A DNA stretch of 64,000 bases from Icerya purchasi (Eukaryota > Arthropoda > Insecta > Hemiptera > Monophlebidae), in contig CM077115.1 in the NCBI GenBank assembly GCA_039619475.1, forward strand, positions 397,454,557 through 397,518,556, written 5' to 3'. Both the position numbers and the translations under genes were made by a program. Below the pieces are notes generated by a model. That model was not told the origin of the DNA. It was given only the letters and a program-made list of their open reading frames with translations, and did no database searches. This document shows, one piece after another, positions 36,961 to 49,965 of the stretch; the first letter of the stretch is position 1; the number at the start of each line of letters is the position of its first letter.

Positions 36961-39900
36961 ATTTATTTACTTTAACTTATTTGAAAAATATACATATATA
37001 CTTATTTTTGTTTTATTTCTATGTTTTATATTTTTATAGTATAAAAATTTGTCGGCTCATTATAATGACGAGGCAATATAGTTCTCGGGAAAATTTAATA
37101 TGAAAACCAAATAACGAGTACGTAATTACAGTTTCTGTATAAAAAACTAATTTTGTACGTCAAATAAAATTCGCGACACAATGAACACGTAACAAAGCAT
37201 TCCGAAATCTCAGACAAAGAGAGTCAAATCGATAAACCGCTTGGGTCGACAATTTTACCGGATTCAGTTCTAAATGATTTTATTACAGTTTACATAATTA
37301 AAGTTCTTATTGAACGCAATCGTCGCTACATTATCAGGAACGAAGCCCGACTATAGTGGATGACGTCACACTTTCAAAAAGGCTTGCGACGCGGCGACCG
37401 TCCCTATTCGAGCGGTAGATACTACATAGCACAGCTCGCTACATTTGGGTTACTTCGAAGATGGCGTCATGCGCAGTATAGTACGAATTTTGCACCGGTT
37501 TCAGTGTATCGCGCCAGCAAAAACCCGTCAAAATGTATTACGTGTTCAGATTACGGCACGATACAGAACTTTAAATTATCTACACATAATTATAGAATAA
37601 AAAACGGTCGATACGACCGCTGTTGGTCTTAAGTCCGTCAGTAATACACGCAGAGGGAGCAATAACAAATATGGGTGGGAAGCGTGAAGAAAAGTTTTTA
37701 TGGTTTCGCGATGATACGTGCTTTACGTTTGCTAAGTGGCCGATGAAAAAGTTTTCCTATTCATCTCTGGCTAAAGTCAGAATGTTCGATTTATGTAACG
37801 AACCGGTTGCCGATGTGAAATATGTACCTACTTTGTCTTTTCAAGAAATTCCACATTCGCCTGATTAATACGCTTTTTAGTCATGTAGCAGCGTCAATCT
37901 ACTTGGAAATTTTCTTTCGCAAAAGTAGATTATCTTGCAGGATTTGTTCCGGTCTGTATTTTTCCAAGACTTCGCAGTGTCCGTTAATTCCAGCGCCGCA
38001 GGTGAGAAGAATGATTTTCCTTTGGAATTCCCAAAGTTAAATCGGAGTACGGTTTTTCTACGATTGCTCATGATATTTCGTTGAAACCAGCGTTTAATGT
38101 GTTTTTTAAGAAAAACAAATTTCCGTAAAAAAGGAGAAACCAAAAAAAAGTAATAATTTTGCAAAAAATATATTGGTCCAATTCATGTATTTTAGTTTCA
38201 GAGTTAATTCTAGCCGTTGTGATGATAGCGCTCCCGAAATTGTTCGCTTCTGAACTCTGCAACCGATCCAATTTCGTTTTGGTAAGCCATCACAGTTTAG
38301 CGAATCGTCTTTTACCTCTGTAAAGCAAGTGCATTACCGAACAGTAATATGTTTTCTAGATTTTCCCCGGTACGCCTTGCGATATGTCCGCGAAAAGAAA
38401 TTAGTAGATTCGTCCTTACGTAGTGGTTTCAGTTTATATACTTATGACCATTCTTCATACAATCCGACGCACCATTCGACGCCGATCTGCACACTTTAAA
38501 CACCTTAATGCGTTCTTGATCGTCCAAGTTTTGCCGCATATGCAGAAAAATTGGAAGAATTTGCAAGTGTAAGGACACTCTTTGTTTCGAGTTAGATTTT
38601 TCAACCGAATTATTGCAGTTTTACCTAAGGAAATTTGTTTTTTATCTCATTAGCAATTTTAGATAAATAAAAGACTATACTTTTTTGAAATCTGTCTCGG
38701 AAGCTCGGTGTCATTAAGAATTCATTTATGGTCTAACCATACCTTTTGTTTTAGATAATTCGGATGTTCCTCGCTGATTTTTTTGTCGCGTTTGATTATC
38801 TGCGATATTGAAGATTTTTCTACCGTCAATCGAAATATCGCTGTTTTCTATTCGTGCAAAGTTTCTCTTATGCTTTATATATATATATATATATTGAAAA
38901 ATTACCGAAGGTTTTACTGATGTAGAAACTATGCAGACGGTTGTGAATTATTTTCCATCGCTCATAATGGAAATTACGCATAATCAGAATTTTTCAGTCA
39001 TTTTAAACAGTTTTAATAATTGATGATTATTTTTAAAAAGTTTAATTCCCTCTTGTCGCTGTAATCACATTTATTTTCTTTTTGTGCGCAACTTTCACGA
39101 AACCACTGTAAAATTTAATCGGTTTTTTTACGTTTTCTTAAAATATTTTGTTCAAAACGCGAAGACACGTATTATAAGCCTTCCGATTTCCGTAAATTAC
39201 GACTTACCGCAGAGGAAAGAACGAGGGAAATTCATGTCTGGAGTAAGGGGAACTATATGTAACAATCCCTTTCAAGCGGAATCACCGAAACGAATGTGTT
39301 TAGGATGACAAATGATATTTGCAGAATAAAGATGCGAAAGCTGAAAAGAGGCCAATAACAAGCTTGGCTGCAACAAAGTCTGCGCAAAGGCGCGAATACG
39401 GAAGACAAACGAGGTTAAAACAAGTGAACGATGATGGAATGGCAGAGAGAAACAGGTAAATTCAATCTCTTCGATTATGCTTTTCGTAATAGACCTTATA
39501 AGGGAAAATCCTATCAATGGATTATGCACAACCAAGGATTGATGTTAGAAGAACACGCTTGTGTTTGGCTTATTGGCTACAATTAGAACGATCACTCGCC
39601 TAGAGTGAAATATCAAGATTAACGAAGGATTTTTAAAACCACGAATGGGAGTGTACAAGACACGTGTAGGAGAATTAAGGTAACTTTTCGAGATAGAAAC
39701 AATAAGAACTGAAAAAGAACTCCACACCGCGAATCACTCGTGAAAATATGAGCTTGAAATAAGGCATGGGAACACTCTTCTTTGTTTGGGCTTTCGATAT
39801 TTCTCCGCGTCCGATTCCTTTTCTAATTTTTCTTTTCATCTGCACATTCAGAGGCTCAGAAAGAAAATTCTTTCGTGACTTTAATGCTCGTTTTTTTTTT

Positions 39901-41329
39901 TCTGTTTCTTAATATTTAAAGTTTTTTTTTTGCATTCTTTTTGTTTCTACCGGTATTTTTAAAAGAAATATTTCCTTCCGAATTCTGCATAGCTACGCTG
40001 TCGATTTTCCTTTAAGTTAATTTACTCTCTTTAAAGAGGTCAGGAGTAAGCGATGTTAAAAATGAAACGTTTTTCCCAGTAGCAATGTTTAAATTTTTTC
40101 ACACTTGAATACGCCTGATGGTAAAAAATATGGCGGTGATTTGGACATATTTATCATCAGTGTGCCTTCGTACATCTGAGAATCGCGCATCGTGTACTAT
40201 TCGAATAAAGACGGGTATGTGTCGACGATCGAGATGAATCTGCATGAAGCGCTATAATAACGGCCCGAGACAGAGTAGCCTGAAGAGAACTATTGTTAAG
40301 GCTTGAATTTCATAATATCACCATGCCTTCTAGAAGGTAAAACGAAAATGGCCGGATGGAATTATAATTCCGGTAAATTTATATTACTTAAATTTCTGCG
40401 TTTGCTAATTTCGTTTGGGGGTGCAATTTAAAAGACTTCTAAATCGCGCAGTCAATTTTTTTCTCGAAGAATGCATTTTCATTTAATTAAAGTTGCTTTT
40501 TAAGGTATTTGCAAAGGCAATCGAGAGACTGATGCACACTAGAGGGAGTAGTAACTATTAAAATTGAACACACATCAGATGAAGATTTAAAATCGACGAC
40601 GAGCCAATTGTATAACAATAGTTCTATTGAATTTGACACACATTACACTAACGTGTATATATGTTTACAGAAAATCGCGTAAAATCTAAGCGCCTGCAAT
40701 AAAGTTGGGAATAATTTATTTGAAGCATTAAAATGAAAAACCGTCAATATTGAGCCGAATCGAAATAATTAAATAAGAATCCGATTAGAATCGTGGCCGC
40801 GAGGGTAAATGATTAATATTCGAATTCGCACGGACGGAAACTTTCCAACAGCATCCGAAACGAAAACAGTTTCCGCAACAACAATAGGAGAGCGGTATTC
40901 GCTGGACGGCAATAGTGATAATAGTGTACGAACTCTTTCGTTTCTTTCTTTATACTTTAATTTAAATTTGCCTTTATCGATTAATTTTTAACGGAAACTA
41001 AAAACAATTCGGACCAGGGAAATATATCGGCGAATATTCTTACAGAATGAGAACGAAATTCGAGTTGAATTGCGAAGAAGACTTTTGTAGGCGACGACGG
41101 CTGAATTAAGAGAATCGCGTACGGATGGGTCACTATTTGGCACAGCGTCGAATTTCTGGAATAAAAGATGCCTCGGGACGGTCATTCGGTCAAGCTTGCT
41201 TGAATTATCATCGCCGACGAAGGGAGATGGAGAGGTTTAAATGTGGAACATCTAATGATGCAACTGATGCTGCGATCACGGCAACATAGCAGCCGTTCGT
41301 TCAGGAAGAAGAAATACGACATTGTGTCG

Positions 41330-41364
<35 letters not shown>

Positions 41365-44300
41365 CCGATTAAACCTATAGACTATTCGCGCATTGGGGTG
41401 CTGGTTTCTGTACCGAGAAAGGCGTACTAATGGTTTTTCCTGTCGCCAGGTAATAAAAAATAGGAAAATAAAAATAAAACACAAATAATGCGGCTTTTGC
41501 CGCGTGGTTTTTGACTTGTATCGGAATTTCGTCGCACAGATGGGGCCCGGTCTAACGAATGTACACGGTGTACGTAGTGCGAACTGTTATGTATCGCGTT
41601 CGTTCTTTGCCGTCGTCAGAATGAAGGTAAGAAAATAATCGAACTTTAAGCAAACTGCGTTTAAAATTTCATTTTACGTTTTTTTTTCGGGAAAATTCCT
41701 ACCAGAAAGTGTATCCCAAAAGGTGTGAAAGATGTGTTTTTTTTTATTTATTTCGAAATTCTTCAATGTCGTAATTTGATTCTCTCGTGCAATCTCACTT
41801 TATATTTAAGGTAATCGTCAAACAAAACCGAACTGGAATCTGTCCTCCGTACGATATAAGATCCTTCCTCATGCGTAGAGAGTTAACTTTCGAGTTTCTC
41901 CTCTGGGGAATTTATGTTTTTCTAATTTACTAATCGAAATATACTTTTTTTTATTTACCAGGGGTAGGTATTATTAAGCTCTCAAAAACTGATGTAACGG
42001 TTAAAAATTAAGTAATAACTCGTTTTAAAATGTTTACACACCGATCTCACTAACCATCACACAACGTTTGTGTGTTTGTACATTCATTTATTATATCTCA
42101 TCGACAAAAACGACACACAATTCCGATGACGTTCAGTGTAATCTAGAGAGCAACCGGAAATGTATCGACCGCGTGGGAGTACACTCGTGTTTTTGTTTTT
42201 AGCTGTTGGTTGGCGCGCAATTATCAGCGATAAATGAGTATGGTCAGAGGTAATATTACGAAAGAGGGTTTCATTTCAAAACACGTCTCGCCCTGGTCTT
42301 GGATCAAGATCACAACATTTTTCGATTGTTTTTATCTCGTTCATGTGCTGTAGATATTGTATTTTTCAGCGAGCAGAAACGATGAGATAAAATGACGCCG
42401 CGTTTAACTAATTAAAAAATAAATAAATAAATTAAATTAAAAAAGAAATCATTTTGCGCTACGGTATATCGGAAAATTTCAAGAGTGGGGTAGGATTGCT
42501 TTATATGTCGTCGCGCCGGTAAAATAATAATTTTCAATCAATCCGATCGATTTATTTAATTCAATTACACGTACATGCTTAAATATGACTAATATAACTA
42601 AACTATAAATAAAATATCTGGCGGAATAGTACTTAAGTATGAGGGTCCGGCAAAAATTACTCGAATCTCTGCATCGGCGCTAAAAACAAAAATTCTCTTC
42701 GAAATTGTTTTAAAATAATCGCATGATTACAAGCTTTACGGAATTTTAATAAAATTCAAACGGGTTAAATTTTCGTTTATACTTTGCCAAAAATTCCACT
42801 GAATGCAAATTATAGACTATCTAAACCAAGAACAGCTTGATGAGAGTTTGATGAGATTTTAAATCGGTCAACGAATATTGTATAAATAAAAATGTTACAA
42901 TCAGGCTGTTTAATTGTGTAAGCGGGGGATTACTGATAGAAAAATGAAAAAAAAACACATAGATTATTATGAAAACACACTTTGTTCTGTCGGTTTTCGT
43001 ATAGAAAACACGAATGTATGAAGTCACGATAAAATTTCAGTCTCGTAAGATTATAATAATGTAAAAAGTTGCTGTTATATTGTTTGTCGGTGTATTTAAT
43101 GTAGCGTAAATAGGCATTGTGTACATTTTAATATTTTAAACGTTCCATCTGGCGAGATTTTTTTTAACGATGTAACTTAATTTGTACACAAAAACAACAG
43201 GTTATTATACAAGTGCACCTTTTTTTCTTTTTGCGATAATATATAAAAATGACGCAGCGGGTCCTCGTGCGAAATATAAACCCGCCGCCCCGCGATTTGT
43301 TTTAAAGGTCAATTTCAGTTTAATTTTCAGCGCTAATTTTTCGACTCTTCGAAGAAAGTGAATGAAATGAAAATACGCTTTTCATCTTTCTCTGTACGTT
43401 GGGGGGGGGCAAGGAACCGAAAGAGTTCCCAACACTGTTTGACACTGGCACTTAATAGAACAAAGTAATATGTGAAATCTGTTTTACACAGCAGAACCAC
43501 CACCATCTGCTTTATTGTATATGTGAGCCACAATACATATATGACTGTATATATATTTTATAATAGCTTTAATTCGGAGGACGCGGCGGCAATAAATTAA
43601 ACACATCTAGACAGAGATCCTATAAATTACTCGTCCGACTGGCCATAGGAGACGATTTTTTCGGCATTTCTCCGGCGGGGGCTCCGGAGGAGGTTATTAG
43701 TGAGCCGGAAGAAAAAGGCCGAGGAAAAAATACGTACCATCCAAATGTAAAGCAGATGTTGTATGCGCGTAGAGCATTACTTTTGATAGGATATCGGACA
43801 AATTAGAGCAAGAAAAAGCAACAGACCACATCGTTCAGAAAGAACTCACTCGCTGTGCCACGGATTGTCTTTACGTACAAATCGTTTTGCCTCTTAAATA
43901 AGTTACAACCGCCTATGTTAATTAGCGAAAAACTGATAACACGTATTTCGTTCGTCCCCCGAAATTTAACCAGCAGCTCGTTAACAATGTAGCACAATAG
44001 AGCGATTGCAATTTTTTTTTGGTCGCGAGTGCCGGCAGTGAATGTATGAAAGAGGCACGCATGACCGCGATTTCCGGTAAAAGTGAATAAAAAAACTCGC
44101 AGCCTATTAGAAACTGCAAAATGACTTTGCTAATTACTTTCTTCATCGGATGCTTGCGCAATGAGAGGATTTACCGATAAAACCGGCTAATTCCCGGTGC
44201 CCCAAGCATATTTGAGTTTTCATCGAGTACCTTTTTAAAAGTCCAAAGACACACAAGTCTCGTCGAAGCCCTTTTATATTTCTTTCTCTTTTTAGTATAT

Positions 44301-45949
44301 TTAAAATTTGGAAGATTCTACGAAATGAATATAGTCTTACGACTGGCGCATAGGTATGTGTTGCTCTTATTCATATTTACACTCTATCTGTGGTAAACAG
44401 TTTATTCGTATTACGATCGATGGTTTTTCATATTTTCACTAAAACCGGAAATAATGTCGTATAGCGGACCAGTCGAAGTTTAATTCCGTACACAGAATAG
44501 AGGTACTGAAATTTATTCAACAGTTGGAAAAATATTTTACGTTTAAAATACCGTTTTTAATCCATGTCTCAGCGTAATTACTTCTTATTTAAGCGACCTT
44601 TTACATTATCAGTTAATCATATCATTCTTATTGATGATATTAGTAATAATGAAAAAAATATTTAATAAACAATTTTAAATCGCTGCAAAAGACTATTTTC
44701 ATCCCGATGAAAAAATGCGCATTTCTCGGACATTTGTCTGTTTGTCTGTTGGAGGTTTTGTCTTTTAAAATCGAATACATATATATATATATATTAAACT
44801 CCAGACAGCTTTCTGCAGTACCAACTTCGAACCGGCCGAGGAATAAACCGGAGGTTAAAGCGGTGTGGCCGGCCAATCCCTTCACTAATTGCTAGTGAAA
44901 TTCGAACAAACTTACGGGGGGAAAGCTACAGCACTCCCTCATACCTTACAACTCCACTTAATATTTGCAATCTAAAATGACATGACCTGCCTACCATTTT
45001 TTAAATTCTCCCATCTTCTGCGCCGAATTTCTGCAGGTCGTTCACAGAAATATCCAATGCCGCTTAAATGTTCCGTTTCCACAAAACAACTTTTTTTTTC
45101 TTTCCAAGTAGTACATTGTAATGAAATGTTCCGACAGCATTCTCGCGGTATGTATGGCGCGCACTGGTTAATATTATAATAATTCCACGGGCTTTTACTT
45201 GGTTTCATTATATAAACACGTAATCTATTTCGAAAAAAAAAAAAGAAACAAATCCGACAATAACGGATATATTTTTTGTGTATCTGGAAAGAGGGAGGGG
45301 GACGAATTTTAATAGGCGGTTTTAATATTTTTACTCTATTTTTGATTATCCCGCTTCCGTTTTCATCGGATAATGATTGAGGTAATAATTTTACATTTTT
45401 TATTAAGAAAAATGAATAATCCGATAATAATGCACGTAACAAACAAAAAAATCCTTCGTTAAAACAAACTATTATGCAGCATTTTTCTTTGCTTAGATCG
45501 GAACAATTATTTCAAATAATACGTGATTGATTATATTCGAGAATAATATATATTACGCAGGTAAAAATTTATCGTCGGATTTATAATAATTCAGATACCT
45601 TTTGGCATAAAATTTTACATTTAGATTTAAACTAATGTGATACTATATTGAACGCCTAGTAGATAACTGTAATAACAATTACCGACCGAAACATTATTAA
45701 GCTGAGATCAAAATTTTCCCCTTTTTTTTACTTGTTACTTATTTTATTAGTAAAAACTAAGCATTATAATTAATACTTGATTATAAATAATCTCAAAAAT
45801 CCTTGATCATAATTATAATAATAATAAAAATATCGATTAATGATGAAACATTGAAAAAAAAAACGAAGTTTAGTTTAAAATTAACATCTTTGAGGATAAA
45901 ATAATTAAAATGTTCCAACAATATAGAACTTAACGTCAAGCCCAAATAT
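36961..45949. other. Long intergenic stretch, no gene supported
   Basis: Mostly AT-rich. Less AT-rich patches occur at 37330-37620, 39180-39420, 41020-41620, 43560-43740 and 44800-44900. Frames here are short and match nothing I know. A (CAA)n run lies at 41332-41363. Some patches may be regulatory, but there is no motif evidence strong enough to annotate. Confidence 0.45.
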
Positions 45950-45955
45950 ACATAT

Positions 45956-46190
45956 ATTAATTACAACGTAATTCTTAGGCTACCCTCCATTAGAAAAAAT
46001 GACCCAATTTTATGTAACGTCTGTTATATTTTATAGGATTTTTTTGATTACGTTATTATATTCATATGGACCGATTTAGAATTACGTTGTAAATTTTGAT
46101 CACTTTATACAAAGTATAGAAGAGAAAGAAACAGAAATGTAAGCAGAAGGGCAGATTGCGAGACCAAAAAGGCCGAGTTGTATATTATAT
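45956..46190. repeat. Inverted copy of the ~235-bp TA-associated repeat
   Basis: Reverse complement of the 9551-9780 copy: ACAACGTAATTCTTAGGCTA, CCATTAGAAAAAATGACCCA, then TATAGAAGAGAAAGAAACAG and CCAAAAAGGCCGAGTTGTAT in order. It lies between TATA-rich DNA on both sides (right side 46190-46215). Confidence 0.78.
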
Positions 46191-46219
46191 TATATTATAT
46201 ATATATATATATATAAATA

Positions 46220-47930
46220 AAAACAACACCGACATTATACATCATACTAGCGATTATTAAATATATATATATATATATATAATGTATCAAATAAATTCGA
46301 CTTCTGTGGCAAATAAAGTTTTGCTGTTCTCAAAATGTTCTGTGCTGCTCAACTACGTCCACTATGAAAAAAAATCCTTCTAAAGCCCATACAGGGAATA
46401 TGAGATTACTTTATATATATTGTTAAAATTCGCGCACAGCCAAACATCGTAAACAAATACATAGAATGAAATCAAAATAACTATTATTAGTATTATTATT
46501 ATTATCAGATGTATGTAGTTCGTTAATAAACTGGATCAATAAAATATCAGCTTAGGGAAGTAGCTGGTCCAAAAATTACGCCCTGATCGATCAGAAAAAA
46601 ATATTAAAAAATGAATCACTACCTAGATTCACATATTATATTCCGCTTATCCGTGAATGTCATGATGCAATGTAAATTATATTTTCCCGTCATATTCTAT
46701 AATATATGAAAATATCATTTGTAAAGTATCATCAACGAAAAACAAGTGTTAAAAAATATCGTCTTTTTTCTTTTTTTTTTTCATATTTATTTTTTAATTA
46801 CATCAATTTCCTTCGTCAAGTTCAACGCTTGCCGACGAATTATCTTATATTTATTCATTCTACCATCATAACTGAAATTATACTTACACATATCGTCGCG
46901 TAATATCTGCTACCTAAATCTTAATAATTTTTGTACTTATCCTACCGGTAAATATAATCTATATTTCATTTTATTTTATTTATTTTTATTTTTTTTTATG
47001 ATTTCACAAACTTAATATGTCCGCCATTGATGGTGCAGGGTTACACGTATTAAAAATATTTTAATATTTATATATTTATCATAAGGTGCATAAATTGGTT
47101 TAGTCAAAAGTGAGAAAAAATTAAAAGACGAGGGGTCAAATTAATCAGTGCCGATATTTTTTCAGACTACTATGTATAGTTTAAAGTATAATGTTATTTG
47201 GAAAAAAAAAAAATGTTTACCTCGTTGATCATGAACGGAAACAATAATTAGAATTTCTAGAAATGTATAAAACATAATGAACTAAACATTTTTGGTGCCC
47301 AAAGAACAACTAAATATATCTAATTCATCAAAATTCTTCAAATTCGAACACTTTGTTCGAAAATCGTTAACTACCGCATTAATTTTGATTTATATTATTA
47401 TTTATTATCGACTTCAAAAAAATTAACTTTTTTTAAGCTTATTCATTCACACACAACTTTTGACCATGTGAACTTAATGATTTTTCGTTCATTTAAAAAT
47501 GCGCCGTCCAGTGATGATCCGATATAAGTATTAATGAAGTATATTTATTTACGAAATATAATCTTCAAATTACACATAAAAAAAGGTACCTATGTAGAAA
47601 AATTGTCATCAATACAACAGAACACGGTTGATTTAAAATATTATCAATGTTATTTACGATGAAAATGTAAATTCGGGAAAAAAACAACTAATTTTTAATC
47701 CAGATAGACAAAAAAAGTAAAATATTTAGATTCGAATGAGAAAAAGAATATAAAACTACCGTAGCGACAATTCAATATTACGTCTTTATGTAACTTGACC
47801 ATGTGGAGTGATTCCAATAAGCTTTTGTTTATTAGAAACAGCGCTCGACATGGTGGTCCCATAATACTCAGGAGTCATTACGAGCTCCTAAAATTTTAAA
47901 ATTAAACGAGCGATTAAAACGAGTGACTTA
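46220..47930. other. AT-rich intergenic DNA
   Basis: No gene seen. (TA)n at 46261-46280. A degraded inverted copy of the retroelement-tail repeat may lie at 47409-47520 (CGACTTCAAAAAAATTAAC, then TTAATGATTTTTCGTTCATTT), but it is weak. Confidence 0.4.
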
Positions 47931-47934
47931 AAAT

Positions 47935-48400
47935 ATTAACAACGTTAGTTTCCTATGCAGATGATGTCGATTTGAATAAAGAGCGCGATTTACAAGCTCA
48001 TTATTGACAGAATTTCCAATTTCCCGCTATTTATAGAGTACCGAAAATAGCACATTTTTTTAAATTTAGTCCACCTTAACGTATAAAAGTATTTATACTA
48101 AAAAATACCAAATAAAATAGTTCGCCAAAGAAAAGGAAATACCGTTTCCAAATGTGCTTTATAAACTTAATAAAAACGCGCTAAAAAATAAAAAAGTAAT
48201 TAAACTCGATAAAAATATATCTTATGCAGTAAAATATACCTCAAAGGAGGAATACTATGATTATTCTTAAACAACATTCATATACCTTACTTAGTCGCTG
48301 TATTCAAATTGCAACGATAATTAAAAATCGAGATTAAATATATTTTCCTAATGTTCCCAGTACTCGGTTTATCGTGTTATGTACTAAATTGTTTCTAATT
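47935..48400 (+). repeat. ~480-bp dispersed repeat, copy A
   Basis: Aligns in the same orientation with 56170-56660: GCGATTTACAARCTCATTA, TATTTATAGAGTA, TTTAGTCCACCTTAACGT versus TTTAGTCCATCTTATCGT, ATACTAAAAAATWGGCAAATAAA-like words, ATATATCTTAYGCAGTAAAA and TTAAACAACATTCATA. Internal words link it to the foldback family at 59807-60207. Non-coding. Confidence 0.78.
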
Positions 48401-48479
48401 TTACTATTAAAGTATTATTTAAAAATAATCGTAATATTCTTAACTCCCAAATAGATTATTTTTTATCAAATAATTTATT

Positions 48480-49085
48480 TTTCATCGAATAATTATTTTT
48501 TTATTTTTTAACGCACGTTTATTAAATTTTTACAGTAAGTCTTGAAGTTGGGTATTTTTATAACATTGCTTCTTAATATACTAAACACGATTACCGTAAA
48601 TATTGTCAAAGTAAATCGAAAAGAAGATCGATTTGTAAAACAGCCAAGTAAAAATGAACTAAGTAATGTTTAAAAAATTATTTTTTAACCGAAAAAAAAT
48701 TATCGATTTCAAAATTTACCGTAAAAATTTAATGAAATTATTAAACTGAAGATATACACATATACATTTCGAAGTAATATACTTCGGAATATTATAATTA
48801 CTCTTGAACAACATTAATCCCTATTAAATCGGCACCAAACTCGAATTACAACAATAATTAAAAATAATTTAACTAGTATAATACTACAATCAATCGCTTC
48901 CTATAAATTAATTGTACTGGAGTGTAATTCACATTTGGTGCAGACTTCATGAAGTTTATTTAGTTTAGGAATAACGATAATAGTATATAATCTTTTAATC
49001 CTTTAATATTTAGCGCATCTTTATTCACTTTTTAGCGTAAATTTTGAAGTTGGTATTTTAATAATTTGACTTCAAAATTTTTAGG
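48480..49085. repeat. Degenerate foldback-family segments
   Basis: The arm sequence TCGAATAATTATTTTTTTAT, then a word for the A/T-rich arm end, TTTACAGTAAGTCTTGAAGT (48531-48550), occurs in one direction. TTTCAAAATTTACCGTAAAA (48708-48727) is the opposite arm. A third arm-like piece ends at 49053-49085. It also shares the ACAATCAATCGCTTCCTATA region with the 12060-12430 copy. These look like overlapping or nested decayed copies. Confidence 0.55.
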
Positions 49086-49859
49086 TGCAAACATTAACAT
49101 TTTTTAATGATAACGGACAGACCATAAAAATGCTGCTGCCTATTTTATTATGTACGGCTGGGTGTTCCCTACAGGGTGTAATGTATAAAGGTTATATTTC
49201 CGTCAGCGATAATCTTATAAATCTGCACTGGTTTCAAAATCGTTATCGTTATTCAAATTTACATTTCTTGGAAAGTTAACATTAATAATACCTTAAAAGT
49301 CGTTCGCGTTCATGGCCCGTTTAATTTTAAAATGTTTGGTGGTTCATATTTTCCTTTTCTATATTTGAATAAAAATTTTTTCGTTAATTTCTATCCGACT
49401 ATATTAAATAAAGAAATTTTTTTTTTTTTTTTTTAAATATATCTTCAAAGAGACTATTTTTATTAAGGCTTATTTTAATGATTTCTCAACAGATACTCAT
49501 TAATACTTATACGGAACCACCACCGGCCGGTACAACTACTAATAAACAAACGATATCATTGGAGTACATCGAAAGTTATGCGCACTTTTAAGATACGTAA
49601 TATTTCTACCTGTGATTGTAAATGGCGTTATGATGATTTCAAATTGTTTTTTTTTTTTTTTTATTTGAATCTATATTTATATTTTAAGTCACTCGCGTTC
49701 ATTGTGTATACCTTTTCTATAAAAGTTACTGAAAATATCAAAAACCATTTAGTTGCAATATATGCATTTAATACCGATTTCGAATTACATGAATTTGGTA
49801 CCGACTCTATTAATGTTATTCAAAAATAATTGTATCTCCTCCGAGTATATTTCACTGTA

Positions 49860-49965
49860 AAATATATAACTTTTTATTAAATAATTATTCTTTAATTTTT
49901 AGGGCATCTTTTCTTTTTTAATTATTAGAACAAATTTTGAAATCGGTATTTCTCTTTTAAAAAAC
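49860..49965. repeat. Partial arm of the foldback family
   Basis: TTATTAAATAATTATTCTTT followed by TTTTAGGGCATC and TTTTGAAATCGGTATTT matches the right arm of the element at 59807-60207. Confidence 0.5.

Noticed and set aside
37360..37868. Two adjacent + strand frames in a GC-richer patch
   Set aside because: No domain, no splice pattern joining them, and no similarity that I recognise.
44972..45442. 156-codon minus-strand frame
   Set aside because: No known motif; contains a homopolymer-derived Phe run and overlaps a + strand frame of similar quality.
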